The notes: generated by a model from the sequence alone, not told the origin. DNA of 64,000 bases from Syngnathus acus (GCF_901709675.1 NC_051089.1:17854008-17918007); one strand, 5' to 3'; counted from the stretch's first letter, positions 1-11,319 are shown. Numbers and translations: made by a program.

Positions 1-280
1 CCTGAGCCCATTTGATGATATCCTTTACACACTCATGTCGTTTTTTAAGGCAGTGCCATCTGAGGGATCGAAGGTCACAGTCATATTCATCTTGGTTTCC
101 GGCCGTGGCGCTTACGTGCAGTGATTTCACCATATTCTCTGAACCTTTTGATGATATTATGGACCGTAGATGTTGAAATCCCTAAATTCCTTGCAATTTT
201 GCTTTGAGAAATGTTTGTTCTTTAAACTGTTCAACTATTTTCTCACGCAGTTGTGGACAAAGTGGTGAACCTCGCCCCAT
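1..280 (-). pseudogene. Tc1-like transposase, N-terminal part, broken
   Basis: Read on the minus strand from the ATG at 278-280, this matches the paired helix-turn-helix start of a fish Tc1-type transposase (it reads MGRGSPLCPQLREKIVEQF). A frameshift near 205-225 brings a stop. The next frame continues with ARNLGISTSTVHNIIKRF and a basic GRKP linker, then CDLRSL. The DDE catalytic domain would lie left of the window edge and is not seen. Such proteins bind the inverted repeats and cut and paste the element at TA sites. The frame break makes this a dead copy. Family assignment is by motif recognition. Confidence 0.75.
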
Positions 281-299
281 CCTTGCTTGTGAATGACTG

Positions 300-3200
300 A
301 GTATGTTTGGACCGTGGACCTAAACACCACCGGCCTCGTGTGGAAGGAATGACCACCCTCATAGAAAGACCACATGAGAAACACGGAAGCATCATGCTAG
401 CAAAAAAGGGACAATCATCGAATCGACATCAAAAAGCGATCAAAATGACATTGAAGTCCTAACTACTGAGCTAAGAGGAATTACCATCACCTCAGTGTAC
501 AAACCACCTACTATACATTTTCCATGCCAGAAATACCATAATTTGGAAAACCGAAACTTGGGATTGGAGACTTCAACAGTCACAGTACACAATGGGGATA
601 CGCTAAAAACAACGAAGATGGAGATGCAGTGGAAACATGGACTGAAAGCAACCAGCTTAATCTGATCCACGATGCCAAACAGCCAAAGTCCTTCAACAAT
701 GGGCGTTGGAAAGCAAGCTATAACCCTGATATCGTCTTTGTCAGTCATAACATCAGTGACTGAGCAAGAAGCTGATGCTGGAGCCACTGCCAAAAACCCA
801 ACACCGTCCCATTGGCATTACAGTCAATGCTGCAGTCACCCCAGCCACAGTTCCATTCAGAAGAAGATTCAACTTTGGGAAAGCGAACTGGCCTGGTTTC
901 CAAGAAGACCTGGAAAGAAAGATTGCCCATCTCCCAGCGGACCCCAAGAACTATGACATCTTCACCAAGCTCGTGCACCAGACAGCTCCGAAGAACATCC
1001 CAAGAGGCTGCCGCACACGATACATACCTGGACTTGATGCTCAAAGCAGCAAACTATATGAGCAATACCAACAGCTCTATGAATCCGACCCCTTTGCTGA
1101 AAGTACCACCGAAGTAGGCGAGAGGCTCAAGACCTCCCTATCAGAATGTCGCCAACGGAAATGGCAAGATCTACTGGAGACAACTGATATGGCGAAAAAC
1201 AGCAATAAGGCATGGAGCCCAATCCGAAGAATCAGCAACGATCCGTCAACTCCAACACAGCAACATTACACTACCACCGCCAACCAAGTTGCACATCAGC
1301 TGCAGTTCAATGGGAAATCCACCACCGAACAGCCAAGACCAAAGGTAGAAAGACTTCAGTACTCCCAAACAACTGGACTGACTGAGCCATTCTACCTTGA
1401 TGAGCTCAATCTCAGCATCAATGCTCTAAAGCAGGGGTGGCCAACCCGCGGCTCGCGAGCCGCATGCGGCTCTTTGCCGGGTTTCATGCGGCTCCTTTAC
1501 GTTCGGGCTCGCGAGCCGCATGCGGCTCCTTGCCGGGTTCATGCGGCTCCTTTACGTTCATATCAACATTTGTTGGGTTTATTTGTTTGTTTGTTTTTGT
1601 GCGTGTTCGCCTTCGCTTGAGTTCATATGGTATTTTCGTCAAACGCTTGCGTGTTCGCTTCGCTTGAGTTCAATATGGTATTTTCGTCAAACGCGCATGC
1701 GCATGAGGTGAAATCCCGCAAAGGAGGAGGGGCAAACCCATTCGGGGGGGGGGGGATGTGGGTCTTTGCGGTACACAGTAAAAAAAATGTGGCTCTTAGT
1801 CTCTGACTGGTTGGCCACCCCTGCTCTAAAGACTGGCAAAGCCATTGGCCTGGACAACATATTCTCGGAAGAGATCAAACACTTTGGACCTCTGACGTGC
1901 AAATGGATCCTCGAGCTGATGAAGAACTGCATGCTGACAAGAAAAATCCCAAAGATCAGGAGAAAAACCCAAATTATTGCTCTCCTCAAACCAGGTAAAG
2001 ACCAGCACATGCAAAGAGCTTCTGCCCAATCTCCCTGCTATGCCACCGCTAAGCTGTTCGAGCGACTGGTCCTCAACAGGCTGGCCCCAGTTGTTGAACC
2101 AGCCATCGTCCCCCAACAAGCTGGATTCCGACCTGGCAAATCTACAACAAGCCAAACTTCTGAATCTCACTCAACATATTGAGATGGGTTTTTCAGAAAA
2201 GACTGGTAACAGGAGCCGTCTTTGTTGATCTTTCTGCCGCATATGACACTGTGAACCACCGCCTTCCTCCTTCACCACCGTGACGACAAAAGAACGGCCT
2301 ACCCCAAGGTAGTGTGCTGGCTACACTGCTGTATAACATCTACACCAATGACCAGCCAATGGACCAGAACACTGAGCGTTTCATCTACGCAGACGACCTC
2401 TGTATAACATCACAAGAGACTACGTTTGAAGCAGTAGAAACAAATCTTACCTCAGCCCTAGATGAGCTACTCCTCTACTACACGCAAACCCTGCGAAGAC
2501 TCAAGTCTGCTCATTCCATCTCAGGAACCGGGAAGCAAACCGACCTCTTAGCATCGAATGGTCTGGAACACCACTTGAGAACTGCACCAACCCCGTCTAC
2601 CTTGGTGTAACCCTGGACCGCACCCTCTCCTACAGAGAACATCAAACTGAAAGTCAGCTCCCGAAACAACATCCTGCAGAAGCTGGCTAACTCAAAGTGG
2701 GGAGCCACAGCACATAAATTAAGATGCACCGCTCTGGCCCTGTGCTATTCCTCTGCGGAGTATGCATGTCCTGTTTGGGAGTGATCAACCCACGCCAAGA
2801 AACTGGACTCAGCGTTGAACACCTGCCGCTTGATAACTGGTTGCTTAAAGCCTACCAACGTGAACAATCTGCATCTCCTCACTGGCATCACTCCTCCAGA
2901 TGTGAGAAGGGAGGTCACCAGCCGAATAGAGAGGACAAAATCTTCCAGCGATGAACGCCACATCCTTCTTGGATGCGAACCCCCGGCCCAACGACTGAAG
3001 TCAAGGAGAATCTTCCTCAGCCATGTCCAGCCCCTCACAACATCTCAGGAAGAAACAAGACTCTAGCTATGGACAACAAAACTTGAGAATGACCCCCCTC
3101 CCATTGACATGGGAATCCCCCCTTCCGAAGATCTCCCACCCGGCTCAAAAGCACCATGGGTCCGGTGGAAGACACTCAACCGCCTGAGAACAGGAACAGG

Positions 3201-3595
3201 CAGATCAAAAGCTGCTACGGCCAGATTGGGCTACAAAACCAGCCCAACTCTCTGTGAATGTGGAGAAGAGGACCATACAATGCAGCACTGCCTTGTCTGC
3301 CCTCTACTACCCAACCCCTGCAGCTTAAAAGATCTCGCTGAATTCAATGACAACGCAAAAGACTGTGTAAAGACATGGGAAACTGTCATCTGACTAGCAC
3401 TTCAAAGACATGAAAAGAAGACTTCTCAAGGTTTCTCATCTTTCCTCAGTTGGTGTTTTGAGTTTTTCCTTGCTTTCCTGGGAGTCAAGATCGGCTGATG
3501 TTAAGAATAATTGTCAACTCTGGCCATGTGAAGCTGTTTGAGACATATTTCTGATTAAGGGATATACATATAAATAAATTTGACTTAACGAAACA
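300..3595 (+). mobile_element. Non-LTR retrotransposon (Jockey/CR1 group), degenerate, split by a hAT MITE
   Basis: An endonuclease-reverse transcriptase polyprotein can be followed in several frames. The endonuclease shows IGDFNSHSTQWGY near 560-600 and NPDIVFVSHN near 725-755. An open stretch at 775-1431 covers the linker. RT resumes after the inserted MITE at 1832 (AIGLDNIFSEEIK), then FVDLSAAYDTVNH near 2220, LPQGSV near 2300 and the catalytic FIYADDL near 2380-2400. A C-terminal Cys/His cluster (CECGEEDHTMQHC) lies near 3250-3290. Stops and shifts at about 760, 2180, 2285 and 2610 show it is dead. A short A-rich 3' end follows near 3580. The exact clade within the Jockey/CR1/I group is not resolved. 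Confidence 0.75.
1432..1823. mobile_element. hAT non-autonomous element (MITE) with 8-bp target duplication
   Basis: Terminal inverted repeats CAGGGGTGGCCAACC (left) and GGTTGGCCACCCCTG (right) are flanked by the perfect 8-bp duplication CTCTAAAG at 1424-1431 and 1824-1831. An 8-bp duplication is diagnostic for hAT. The insert interrupts the LINE reading frame exactly: removing the element plus one duplication restores the LINE frame. Inside are two near-copies of the block GCTCGCGAGCCGCATGCGGC. The same termini occur in the larger element at 18456-20875 and in an end fragment at 50054-50106. Confidence 0.92.
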
Positions 3596-3634
3596 CTGCT
3601 TTTTAATGTACCGTATTTTTCAGGGTATAAGTCG

Positions 3635-3943
3635 CCAGCTCAGTGGCCTAGTGGTAGAGTGTCCGCCCTGAGACTGGAAGGTTGTGGGTTCAAACCCTGG
3701 CCGGGTCATACCAAAGACTATAAAAATGGGACCCATTGCCTCCCTGCTTGGCACTCAGCATTAAGGGTTGGAATTGGGGGGTTAGATCGCCAAATGATTC
3801 CCGAGCGCGGCACCGCTGCTGCTCACTGCTCCCCTCTCCCCCAGGGGATGGATCAAAATCACACGGGGATGGGTTAAATGCAGAGGACAAATTTCACCAC
3901 ACCCAGATGTGTGTGACGATCATTGGGACTTTAACTTTAACTT
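3635..3943 (+). repeat. tRNA-derived SINE (type A)
   Basis: The head carries a pol III A box (GTGGCCTAGTGGTAGAGTG) and a B box (GGTTGTGGGTTCAAACCC) in tRNA order. A body ATACCAAAGACTATAAAAAT follows, and the tail is a repeated CTTTAA at 3928-3941. It is inserted 24 bp inside the left end of the pogo element. The same SINE body occurs at 38433-38691 and, internally deleted, at 37249-37310 and 58378-58441. Confidence 0.9.
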
Positions 3944-4018
3944 TTTTCATAGTTTGGGTGGGGGTGCGACTTATACTCAGGAGTGACTTATATGTGAAAT
4001 TTTTAACACATTATAATT

Positions 4019-4506
4019 TTTTTTTGTCACACACATTCACACCGTCATTACCGTCATTGTGAAGTAGATTCACTTCACATGTTATTTTCAGACTAAACCG
4101 GATGAGGTCGCTCTAGGCCTGCTTTGATAAATTCACCATTGGCTGTAACTCATCAACTGAGAAGGGCTTAACATTTTTTCTTTTTTTGTCACTCACACAC
4201 ATTCACACCGTCATTACCATCATTGTGAAGTAGATTCACTTCACATGTTATTTTCAGACTAAACCGGATGAGGGCGCTCTAGGCCTGCTTTGATAAATTC
4301 ACCATTGGCTGTAACTCATCAACTGAGAAGGGCTTAACATTTTTTCTTTTTTTGTCACTCACACACATTCACACCGTCATTACCATCATTGTGAAGTAGA
4401 TTCACTTCACATGTTATTTTCAGACTAAACCGGATGAGGGCGCTCTAGGCCTGCTTTGATAAATTCACCATTGGCTGTAACTCATATCAACTGAGAAGGG
4501 CTTAAC
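4019..4506 (+). repeat. Three tandem copies of a 166-bp unit
   Basis: The phrase CATTCACACCGTCATTAC starts at 4034, 4200 and 4366, an exact 166-bp period. Copies are nearly identical. Each unit ends in a run reading GGGCTTAAC then T-rich DNA. The array lies immediately upstream of the transposase ATG at 4511. Confidence 0.95.
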
Positions 4507-4947
4507 AAAAATGGCCCCGAAAAGAAAATCATATTCTGCAGATTACAAACTGCATGGACTAAAATATGCAGCGGAAAACGGTAATTGAGCAGTAGAAATA
4601 AAGTTTGGAGTTAGTGAGAAACTTGTAAGGGACTGCCGAATAGCGGAGGTTAGTCTTAGCTAAATGAATAAAACAAAGTTTGTAAGCGACACGGAGGACG
4701 AAGAAATTGCAGGATTTGATGATTTGGAGTGACACAGGTTTGACAAACTTGTTATTTATGTTAGGTATTAGTAGTTTCACATTGTCTAGGGAGGCGGTGA
4801 AGGCAGCGGGGTGGGGGGGTATTGTCGTTGTTGGCTCATTGAGCTCGTTTTGTTAAATAAAGAGACGGTTACCAAACCCACGTCTTGCCTGGTACCTTGG
4901 TAACGCTACAATATAGTTATATAAAATATATAATTTATATAAAATAT

Positions 4948-5126
4948 AAATATTTATTATTTATTCATCACTCTTATTGTTCATTGTTTGTGCCTTCTTG
5001 TTTTATTTTGCGTTGTTTACTTGTATGTTTATCGTCACCGTGGGATAGGGGAAACGTAATTTCGATTTCTTTGTGTGTCTTGGCATGAAGAGATTGACAA
5101 TAAAGCAGACTTTGACTTTGACTTTG
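4948..5126 (+). mobile_element. Rex1-type LINE, 3' end only
   Basis: AT-rich 3' UTR with CCGTGGGATAGGGGAAACG, AATTTCGATTTCTTTGTGTG, an AATAAAG signal and the terminal repeat GACTTTGACTTTGAC. The same 3' UTR occurs on the minus strand at about 18575-18790 next to a Rex1-like RT gene. This supports a heavily 5'-truncated Rex1 insertion. Confidence 0.75.
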
Positions 5127-5964
5127 ACATATGTAGATCTGTGCAATAATTGGAGCTGCAACTGACGACGAGTCTGACGTTAGCGGTGCATGGAGTTCCG
5201 GAGTCAACAGCCGTTTTTTTTTTTTTTTTTAAGTGATACAGAGGACGAAGATTTCAATGGATTTAATGATTTGGAGTGACACGGATGGTTCGATAACATT
5301 TTTGTTTATATTATAGTTTGATATATAGTTTATATATAGTTATATGGGCCTGTGGAATAAGTTGAACTGCAACTGACGTCAGCGGCGCACTGCACACACT
5401 TCCGGGGTTAGAAGCGCCGGTGTTTACACAAAGGATGAAGATTCCAATGGATTTAATGATTTGGAGTGACACGGATTGTTCGATAAAATTGTTGTTTATG
5501 TTATTTGATAAATAGTTTATATGTAGTTATATGGGCCTGCGGAATAATTTGAACTGCAACTGACGACGAGTCCGACGTCAGCGGCGCGCCACACACGAGT
5601 CGTTGTTTACACAAAGGACGAATAATTCTATGGATTTAATGAATTAGAGTGACACAGATGGTTTGATAAACATGTTCTTTATGTTATAGTTATTTGAATC
5701 ACTGTTAATGTTACGTCAGGCCCGTTCTCAGTTCCTTGTTTGTGTTTATGTTACGTTAGCATACCGTATCGTTTAGCCTGTTGTTGCTGGTTCATGTCTG
5801 TTCTTGGTGTTGGATTTGATCAAATACATTTCCCCCAAAAGTGCGACTTAAACTCCGGTGCGACTTACATCTTTTTTTTCCCTTTATTGTGCATTTTATG
5901 GCTGGTGTGACTTATACTCCGGTGCGACTTATAGTCCGAAAAATCCGGTAATTGGTTCACATGA

Positions 5965-6284
5965 GGGTGCGGGTTCGATTCCAGCTCCGGCCCTCACTAT
6001 GTGGAGTTTGCATGTTCTCCCCGTGTCCGCATGGGCTTTCTCCGGGCACTCCGGTTTCCTTCCATATCCCCAAAAAAACATGCTTGGTAGGCCGATTGAG
6101 CACTCCAAATTGTCCCTAGGTGTGAGTGCGAGTGCGAATGGTTGTTCGTTTCTGTGTGCCCTGCGATTGGCTGGCAACCGGTTCAGGGTGTCCCCCGCCT
6201 ACTGCCCGATGACGGCTGGGATAGGCTCCAGCACACCCGCGACCCCCGTGGGGACAAAGCGGTACAGAAATTGGATGGATGGAT
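5965..6284 (+). repeat. tRNA-derived SINE (type B), 5'-truncated, with 11-bp target duplication
   Basis: Starts at the B box (GGGTTCGATTCC), then GGAGTTTGCATGTTCTCCCC, and ends in a GGAT tetranucleotide tail. It is flanked by the direct repeat GGTTCACATGA at 5954-5964 and 6285-6295. The A-box half of the head is missing. Related minus-strand copies are at 32387-37738 (split) and 63336-63632. Confidence 0.9.
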
Positions 6285-6668
6285 GGTTCACATGACCGTA
6301 ACGTTATTGAGCTGAAACACTAATATTTACAGTAATAAATTCACTAGATATATTTGAAGCATTCAAATGGAATTATAAGTGGTGTATCTCAACCAGCCCA
6401 TGTGTGGCTATCATCCTTCAGTTTGGGGTCAATGGGTTACATGACCTGGGAGTTAATGAGCTAAAACGCTCTTATTTACAGTAATAAATTCATTTTGAAA
6501 AAAATAAACATTGGAATGAAATTTCAAAAGGTGTATCATCCTACAATGTTTGGGTCAAAAGGTCACATAACCTAGGCACTATTGAGCTAAAATGCTAATA
6601 CTTACAGTAATAAATTCATTAAAAATAATTAAAGCATTGGAATGAAATTCGAAGAGGTGTATCTCAAC
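6285..6668 (+). repeat. Three diverged tandem repeats
   Basis: Units begin near 6285, 6435 and 6561. Each reads roughly GGTCACATRACCT, ATTGAGCTAAAA, TTACAGTAATAAATTCA, GGTGTATC. Periods are about 150 and 126 bp. No open reading frame. Origin unknown; it may be the body of an old element into which the SINE inserted. Confidence 0.75.
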
Positions 6669-6940
6669 AATTTGCAATATACAAAAACAGACCTACCTCT
6701 ACACCACCATCAACACAGTTTGAATGCACACAAATAGTCATATGCACACAGAGAGACAACACACACACACAACCATACATTTTCAAACATGAACGAAAAT
6801 CTATATTGAAGTGTGTTAGTGTTGTGTGCTGTTTGCACAAGGTACAGGTCCACTTTCCTGCCCTTGCTTTTTTTATTTGGCGTCCGCTCATAGTGTGACA
6901 GATTGGATTGAGCAGCCAAGTGTAGAGCGACACAGACTTT

Positions 6941-7270
6941 ATCAGAATCAGAATCACCTTTATTGGCCAAGTTTGTGCATGCCAAACAAGGAATTTGACT
7001 CCGGTTGATCTCAGCCGCTGGACAACATTTAAGTGACTAACAACATTCAGGTGACCAACAACATTTAAGTGGCAAGAACAGGATATTATTGCCCAGTGAT
7101 GTCTCTGAGACTCTATGAGTGGTGTGAGTTCATCAGAGCGACAGCCTGGGGAAAGAAGCTGTGTCTGTGTCTGCTGGTTTTGGCGTACAGCGCTCTGTAA
7201 TGCCGTCCGGAGGGGAATAGTTCGAACAGACTGTGACCTGGGTGAGAAGGGTCTGTAGAGGGTTGGGGAA
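6941..7270 (-). mobile_element. LINE 3' end (Rex1/L2-like)
   Basis: On the minus strand the last part of an RT-type C terminus is readable (RTIPLRTALQSAVRQNQ, LLSPGCRSDELT near 7119-7250). A 3' UTR and the terminal repeats CTGATTCTGAT at 6941-6953 follow. This 3' structure is typical of fish CR1/L2/Rex1-group LINEs. The insert is 5'-truncated and has stops. Confidence 0.65.
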
Positions 7271-7450
7271 GGGGAGTTGAAGTGCTGGAGCTCTAGCTGG
7301 ATCGAGGCGATGATCAGCTCGAGGTGTGGCAGTCGACTGGAATCAACGGCTTTGCAGCGGAACACTCTCCATGCCGTGCTGGGGTGCAGATGGGCAGGAG
7401 TCGACCTGGTGGAGAGAGCAGCAAAGCAAGTGCATCGCAGGCCGGGCCCT

Positions 7451-7775
7451 TGCAATGATCGTGGTCAGGGACAGGCAGAGAGTCAGGACGGGCGGCGATC
7501 AGAACGTGATCGTAAATGGGCAGTCGGCCAGGACGGGCGGCAGAGGCAAGGCTAGATGGGTCAGTGAACAGACAAGGTCAGCAACGGGAGTCAGACAGAC
7601 AGAGCACAGTGAGGTAGCGAGTGGCATCACGGGGGAGACTGACCATGAAGTAACGGGCTCGCGGGGTTTAAATAGGATGCCTAACGAGCAGCTGGCAGGT
7701 GTGGGTGATTGAGTTGATTGGCGTGGCTGTGAGTGCATGGCTGATGGAAAGTTACCGATGGCCAGGCGTGTGACA
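7451..7775 (-). other. Possible degenerate LTR-like sequence
   Basis: Read on the minus strand this starts TGTCACACGCCTGGC, has a TATTTAAACC box near 7670 and ends near CATTGCA. That resembles Ty3/gypsy LTRs of fish. No matching target duplication or second LTR was found, so the call is weak. No host gene is seen here. Confidence 0.3.
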
Positions 7776-8272
7776 CATATAAAGGCACTGTTCGTGAAAC
7801 CACCTTTGACAGTTGCCACACTGGAGTTGTAAAATGGAACAGGCTCAGACAAAATCTTTATCTAATCTGAAGATAAATGTAAGTGTCAACAGACAACCAT
7901 TGCTGGTTGTAGCCAGCATAACGTGTGCTATAACGTTAACTATTCTGATTCAGCAAAAATTTGTAAGTCCACAAATTATACTCACACAATTGGTAATTGG
8001 TGGCCCTTCCAGGTGGTTTCGAAGCAGATCACATTGCTTAACTGCTGTCAGGGTCGAACACTGAAAGCAAACCAAAGTCTGTTATTACAAATATATGAAC
8101 ACTTTATCACCAAATATGATGCTCTCCCATTATGTAGCTCTTCAAAAGATTTACTGTTTATTTTAATTTTCAACTATTTTTAATGCATTTAACCGCACGA
8201 TTATGATACCTCATTGAGGATAATATTAAGTAATAAGTTATTTTCCTCTGTTGTGAATTTGAACGGCTACAG
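7776..8272. other. Unassigned stretch; short ATG frame with splice-like donor
   Basis: A TATAAAGG motif at 7780 is followed by an ATG at 7834 (reads MEQAQTKSLSNLKI) and a strong donor-like GTAAGT near 7880. No homology recognised. The rest is AT-rich with no feature I can support. Confidence 0.25.
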
Positions 8273-8457
8273 CAGGGGTCTCAAACTCCAGTCCTCGGGG
8301 GCCGCATTCCTACATGTTTTCCAAGTTTCCCTCGTTAAACACACCTGATTCAAATGATTAGTTCATCCTCACGTTCTGCAGGAGCCTGATAATTGAATCA
8401 GGTGTGTTTAACGAGGGAAACTTGGAAAACATGTAGGAATGCGGCCCCCGAGAACTG
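8273..8457. mobile_element. hAT MITE with trimmed right end
   Basis: Left end CAGGGGTCTCAAACTCC; the two halves form a long palindrome around ATTCAAATGATTAG. The 8-bp duplication GGCTACAG is perfect (8265-8272 and 8458-8465). The right terminus lacks the last 16 bp expected from the left repeat, ending at ...CGAGAACTG. Confidence 0.9.
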
Positions 8458-8589
8458 GGCTACAGCTTCTTGTGAAGTGCCTATGTTTTTATCATTTTAA
8501 AAATTAAGTTCTATCAAAAGAGTTCACGAAACAAATTAGAGGTGTAATTCGGACGAACACCTAAATTGCATCAAAAGAATACACTAGAT

Positions 8590-8802
8590 CAGGGGTCACC
8601 AACTCCGGTCCTCAAGGGCGCCAATCCAGCCTGTTTTAGATGTATCCCCCCTGCAACACACCTGATTCAAATAATCAGGATCGCTATCAGCCTTAATATA
8701 GCTTGCTGATGAGCTGATCATTTGAATCAGGTGTGTTGTTGCAGGGCTGCACCTAAAACAGGCTGGATTGGCGCCCTTGAGGACCGGAGTTGGTGACCCC
8801 TG
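8590..8802. mobile_element. hAT MITE, palindromic, intact ends
   Basis: Ends CAGGGGTCACCAACTCCGG and CCGGAGTTGGTGACCCCTG are perfect inverse copies. The 8-bp duplication CACTAGAT is at 8582-8589 and 8803-8810. No coding capacity. The whole unit can fold into one hairpin. Confidence 0.95.
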
Positions 8803-8810
8803 CACTAGAT

Positions 8811-10045
8811 ATTAGGGTTTAAATTAGGAAGAAATATTAACTTTACCGATAGTACTAATGTGCATGGCATGTGTGAACGTGTTTTGACCTAGTGTCGTTG
8901 CGGTAGTTAGCCTCCAACACGGCAGACCTTCTGCGCATGCGCGCCTCAGATCGCGCAGTGGTCACATATCGCGTCTTGACAAAGGAAAACAAGCACTGGG
9001 ATATTTTACCGAAATCAAATACACCCCTCTAGAAGAAAGACTATTGGTACGTTGCTCTATGTATCGTTAGTAGTTTGCATGAGCCCCATTTCTTTCTGAC
9101 TCACTGGTGTCAAATGACAAAAAGTATCATTCGAACTGTTGGATTCGATCCACAATTTAGGATGCGCGCTATCCGCGCCTCACGGCAAAAGCCATAGCCA
9201 ATCACCTGTTATCCAATTCACGCACTGCGTGCTCGTTTTCTTTCTTCAGTTTTAGGAAAAGACTAAGACACCGAAACAAAATTAGACTTACACAGGTTGG
9301 TTGAGTTCAATCGCAATTCTTGTTAAGAAAGCTCTGTTTTCAGGATAAATACAACACAGCGCTGGGCCTTTCGTGCGACAATGCTCAAGAGCAGAATGTC
9401 TCCATTGAGATGTGGCAACTTTCAAGGTTCTTTGATCAGCTTATATTCAGTTGCACATGCCGGCGTGGGCCAAGTTTGATAGGTGATGAGTCCAGGAGGG
9501 GTGGGGCAAGTTCGCAGGAGAGTTTGATTCCATGGGAGTGGGTGCTGGTTCGGTGAGAGCTGGTTCCGTGGGGGTGGGTGCTGATTATGGGCGATTCGAT
9601 GTGTGTGGGGGCTGTTTTCCATCCCGTCTTTTGGCCTTGGTGATCACCCTTGGCCGCTGCAGGTTTTACCTCCAAGTGTCCTTCCTGTAAACATTTTCCT
9701 ACATTCTTGCACAAACATCCACTTCACCCACTGTCGCACACCGTCCATTCATCATCCTTCCACTTTTGTCCTTTTGTACGGAATTATGTGAAATTTTGGG
9801 TGTGACATCAATTCGTTAATGTTCTCACTCACCACTTACCATGCATTTGTTTGTTTGTTCTTTTGACACTCCATGTACTTGCTTACTTCGTCACGTTCTT
9901 AGTTTAATCATGCTTCCAACCATATCTTTTCATTGTTAGGCAAAACATTTCCTTCTTTCCAGAACATTCAGTAGTAATCCAAGGCTGGCGTCTAGCATTA
10001 GGCAAAACACGATGTCACATCAAGCGTTAATCAAAACATTAGATA
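8811..10045. other. Non-repetitive stretch, possible regulatory DNA
   Basis: No transposon or convincing exon recognised. A CpG-richer portion near 8.9-9.3 kb is treated separately. Between 9470 and 9620 a G-rich segment repeats GTGGGTGCTG loosely. The reading frame at 9320-9556 has no recognisable homology. Confidence 0.5.
8895..9260. promoter_or_regulatory. Speculative CpG-rich promoter candidate
   Basis: Contains the palindromic NRF1-type core TGCGCATGCGCGCC near 8933, several further CG pairs (TCGCGCAG, TATCGCGTC) and CCAAT-like boxes (AGCCAATCACC near 9196). It lies about 16 kb upstream of the ccdc102a start codon on the same strand. No transcript evidence can be read from sequence, and the assignment to that gene is only positional. 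Confidence 0.25.
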
Positions 10046-10047
10046 TA

Positions 10048-11317
10048 CCGTATTGGGCCGAATATAAGACGACCCTGATTATAAGACGACCCCCTCTCTT
10101 TCAAGACTCAAGATTGAAAAAAAGACTTTTTGAACATCAAATTTAATTTTTATACAGAAAATAATTAGAGTACATCTGAAAGAAATGATTACAACAATAT
10201 ATTCAACAGAAAAAGCATGTTATTTTGCCTCATACAAATCATTCAATAATTGTCTATCACATCTTAATATCTGAATATTTAAATATGTAAACTAAAGTGC
10301 AATCACATTTGTAAATGAATGGCTTCTGGTTTTTGAAATGTAAATAAACCTGTGATAAAACAACAAAATTGCAATAACTGCATCGACCATCAAAGTGAAG
10401 TCTAACTGTAACTGTAGTCTTGAAACAAATCTGAATAAGGAAAAACATTGCAATAAAATAATGCAAACTGGTTTAAACATGAGAGTAGCTGAGATTTGTC
10501 ATGTCAGAACATTACTCCTCACAAACATCCTCTGCCTCGCTGTTCTCAGTGTCACTGTCCTCACTCCCATCCTCTGGCTCCGCTGGCTCCTCCCATAGCA
10601 CGTCATCCTCACTGCCGTCCAGGGCATTTGATATGCAACATTTTTTAAACCCTTGGATGTTGCTCTTTGGGGAAACTGCATCCCATGCGTGGAGGATCCA
10701 CTCACAGCACAAACGTACCGGAGACTTCTGAATCTTTCCTTTAGGTGTGGGTGCGTGATCACCAGACAGAAGCCACTCTGTTTATTTCTTTCGCAGATTG
10801 TCTTTGAATGGTTTGTTGACCACAACATCCAACACCTGCAGCTGACTTGTCATTCCCCCCGGGATGATCACTAAGTCACCGTTCATCGCCTTCACTTGTT
10901 TTTTGATTGGATCAGACAACTGTCCATGAAATGCATCCAAAATCAGCATGTTCCTCTTTTTTCTGAGTCCCCCACGCCGTCTGCCCCACACAACCTTGAG
11001 CCAGTCCACTACAAGCTCGGTCTTCATCCAGCCCTTTTCCTGGGCATGTACAATAATGCCAGCTGGCATCGCCTCCTTAGGTACTGTCTTACGTTTTAAA
11101 ACCACATACAAATACCGCTATTTTTCTTTTTCTTCTTCTTCGTGACAGGGGTTCGTTTTGGCCTGGGGAGTTAAGTTCAGCATTCGCTTTAAAGATATGT
11201 GGCACCATCTAGCGTTGTGAATGGGTATAATGTCTAGACCTCGAATGTAATACGACCCACACTTTTTCAGTCTTATTTCAATGCAAAATACACCGTCTTA
11301 TATTCGGGCCAATACGG
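10048..11317 (-). mobile_element. pogo-type element with TACCGTATTGG ends
   Basis: Inverted ends CCGTATTGGGCCGAATATAA and its complement TTATATTCGGGCCAATACGG lie between TA dinucleotides. Inside, on the minus strand, lies the C-terminal half of a pogo DDE transposase (10512-11111). Size 1270 bp, too short for a full gene: the DNA-binding half is missing. Confidence 0.9.
10512..11111 (-). pseudogene. pogo-type transposase, C-terminal half
   Basis: The frame at 10782-11111 reads MYVVLKRKTVPKEAMPAGI and then LILDAFHGQLSDPIKKQV, which contains the second catalytic Asp region (LDAF.G). GGMTSQLQVLDVVVNKPFK carries the third Asp. These are hallmarks of the DDE_1 domain of pogo/CENP-B-type transposases. 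After a frameshift near 10780 an acidic tail (EDSDTENSEAEDVCEE then stop at about 10512) is readable from 10712. The N-terminal helix-turn-helix region and first catalytic Asp are missing, so it is inactive. Confidence 0.85.
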
Positions 11318-11319
11318 TA

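Larger units (their letters stand above)
3611..5948 (+). mobile_element. pogo-type element, family 1, with internal tandem expansions
   Basis: Ends CCGTATTTTTCAGG and CCGAAAAATCCGG sit between TA dinucleotides at 3609-3610 and 5949-5950, as expected for Tc1/mariner/pogo. At 4511 the sequence reads MAPKRKSYSADYKLHGLKYA, the CENP-B-like DNA-binding start of a pogo transposase, then meets a stop. Only the transposase tail (DTEDE..GF.DLE then TGA) follows. That tail plus its 3' flank recurs about four times (near 4690, 5235, 5425 and 5605). A SINE (3635-3943), a triple 166-bp repeat and a Rex1 3' end (4948-5126) sit inside. It cannot make an active transposase. Confidence 0.85.

Noticed and set aside
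3635-3720. tRNA gene
   Set aside because: Head of a SINE: it continues into the SINE body and tail and lacks a complete cloverleaf.
4019-4506. CRISPR-like regular repeats
   Set aside because: Direct 166-bp tandem units without spacers, in a vertebrate genome; not CRISPR.
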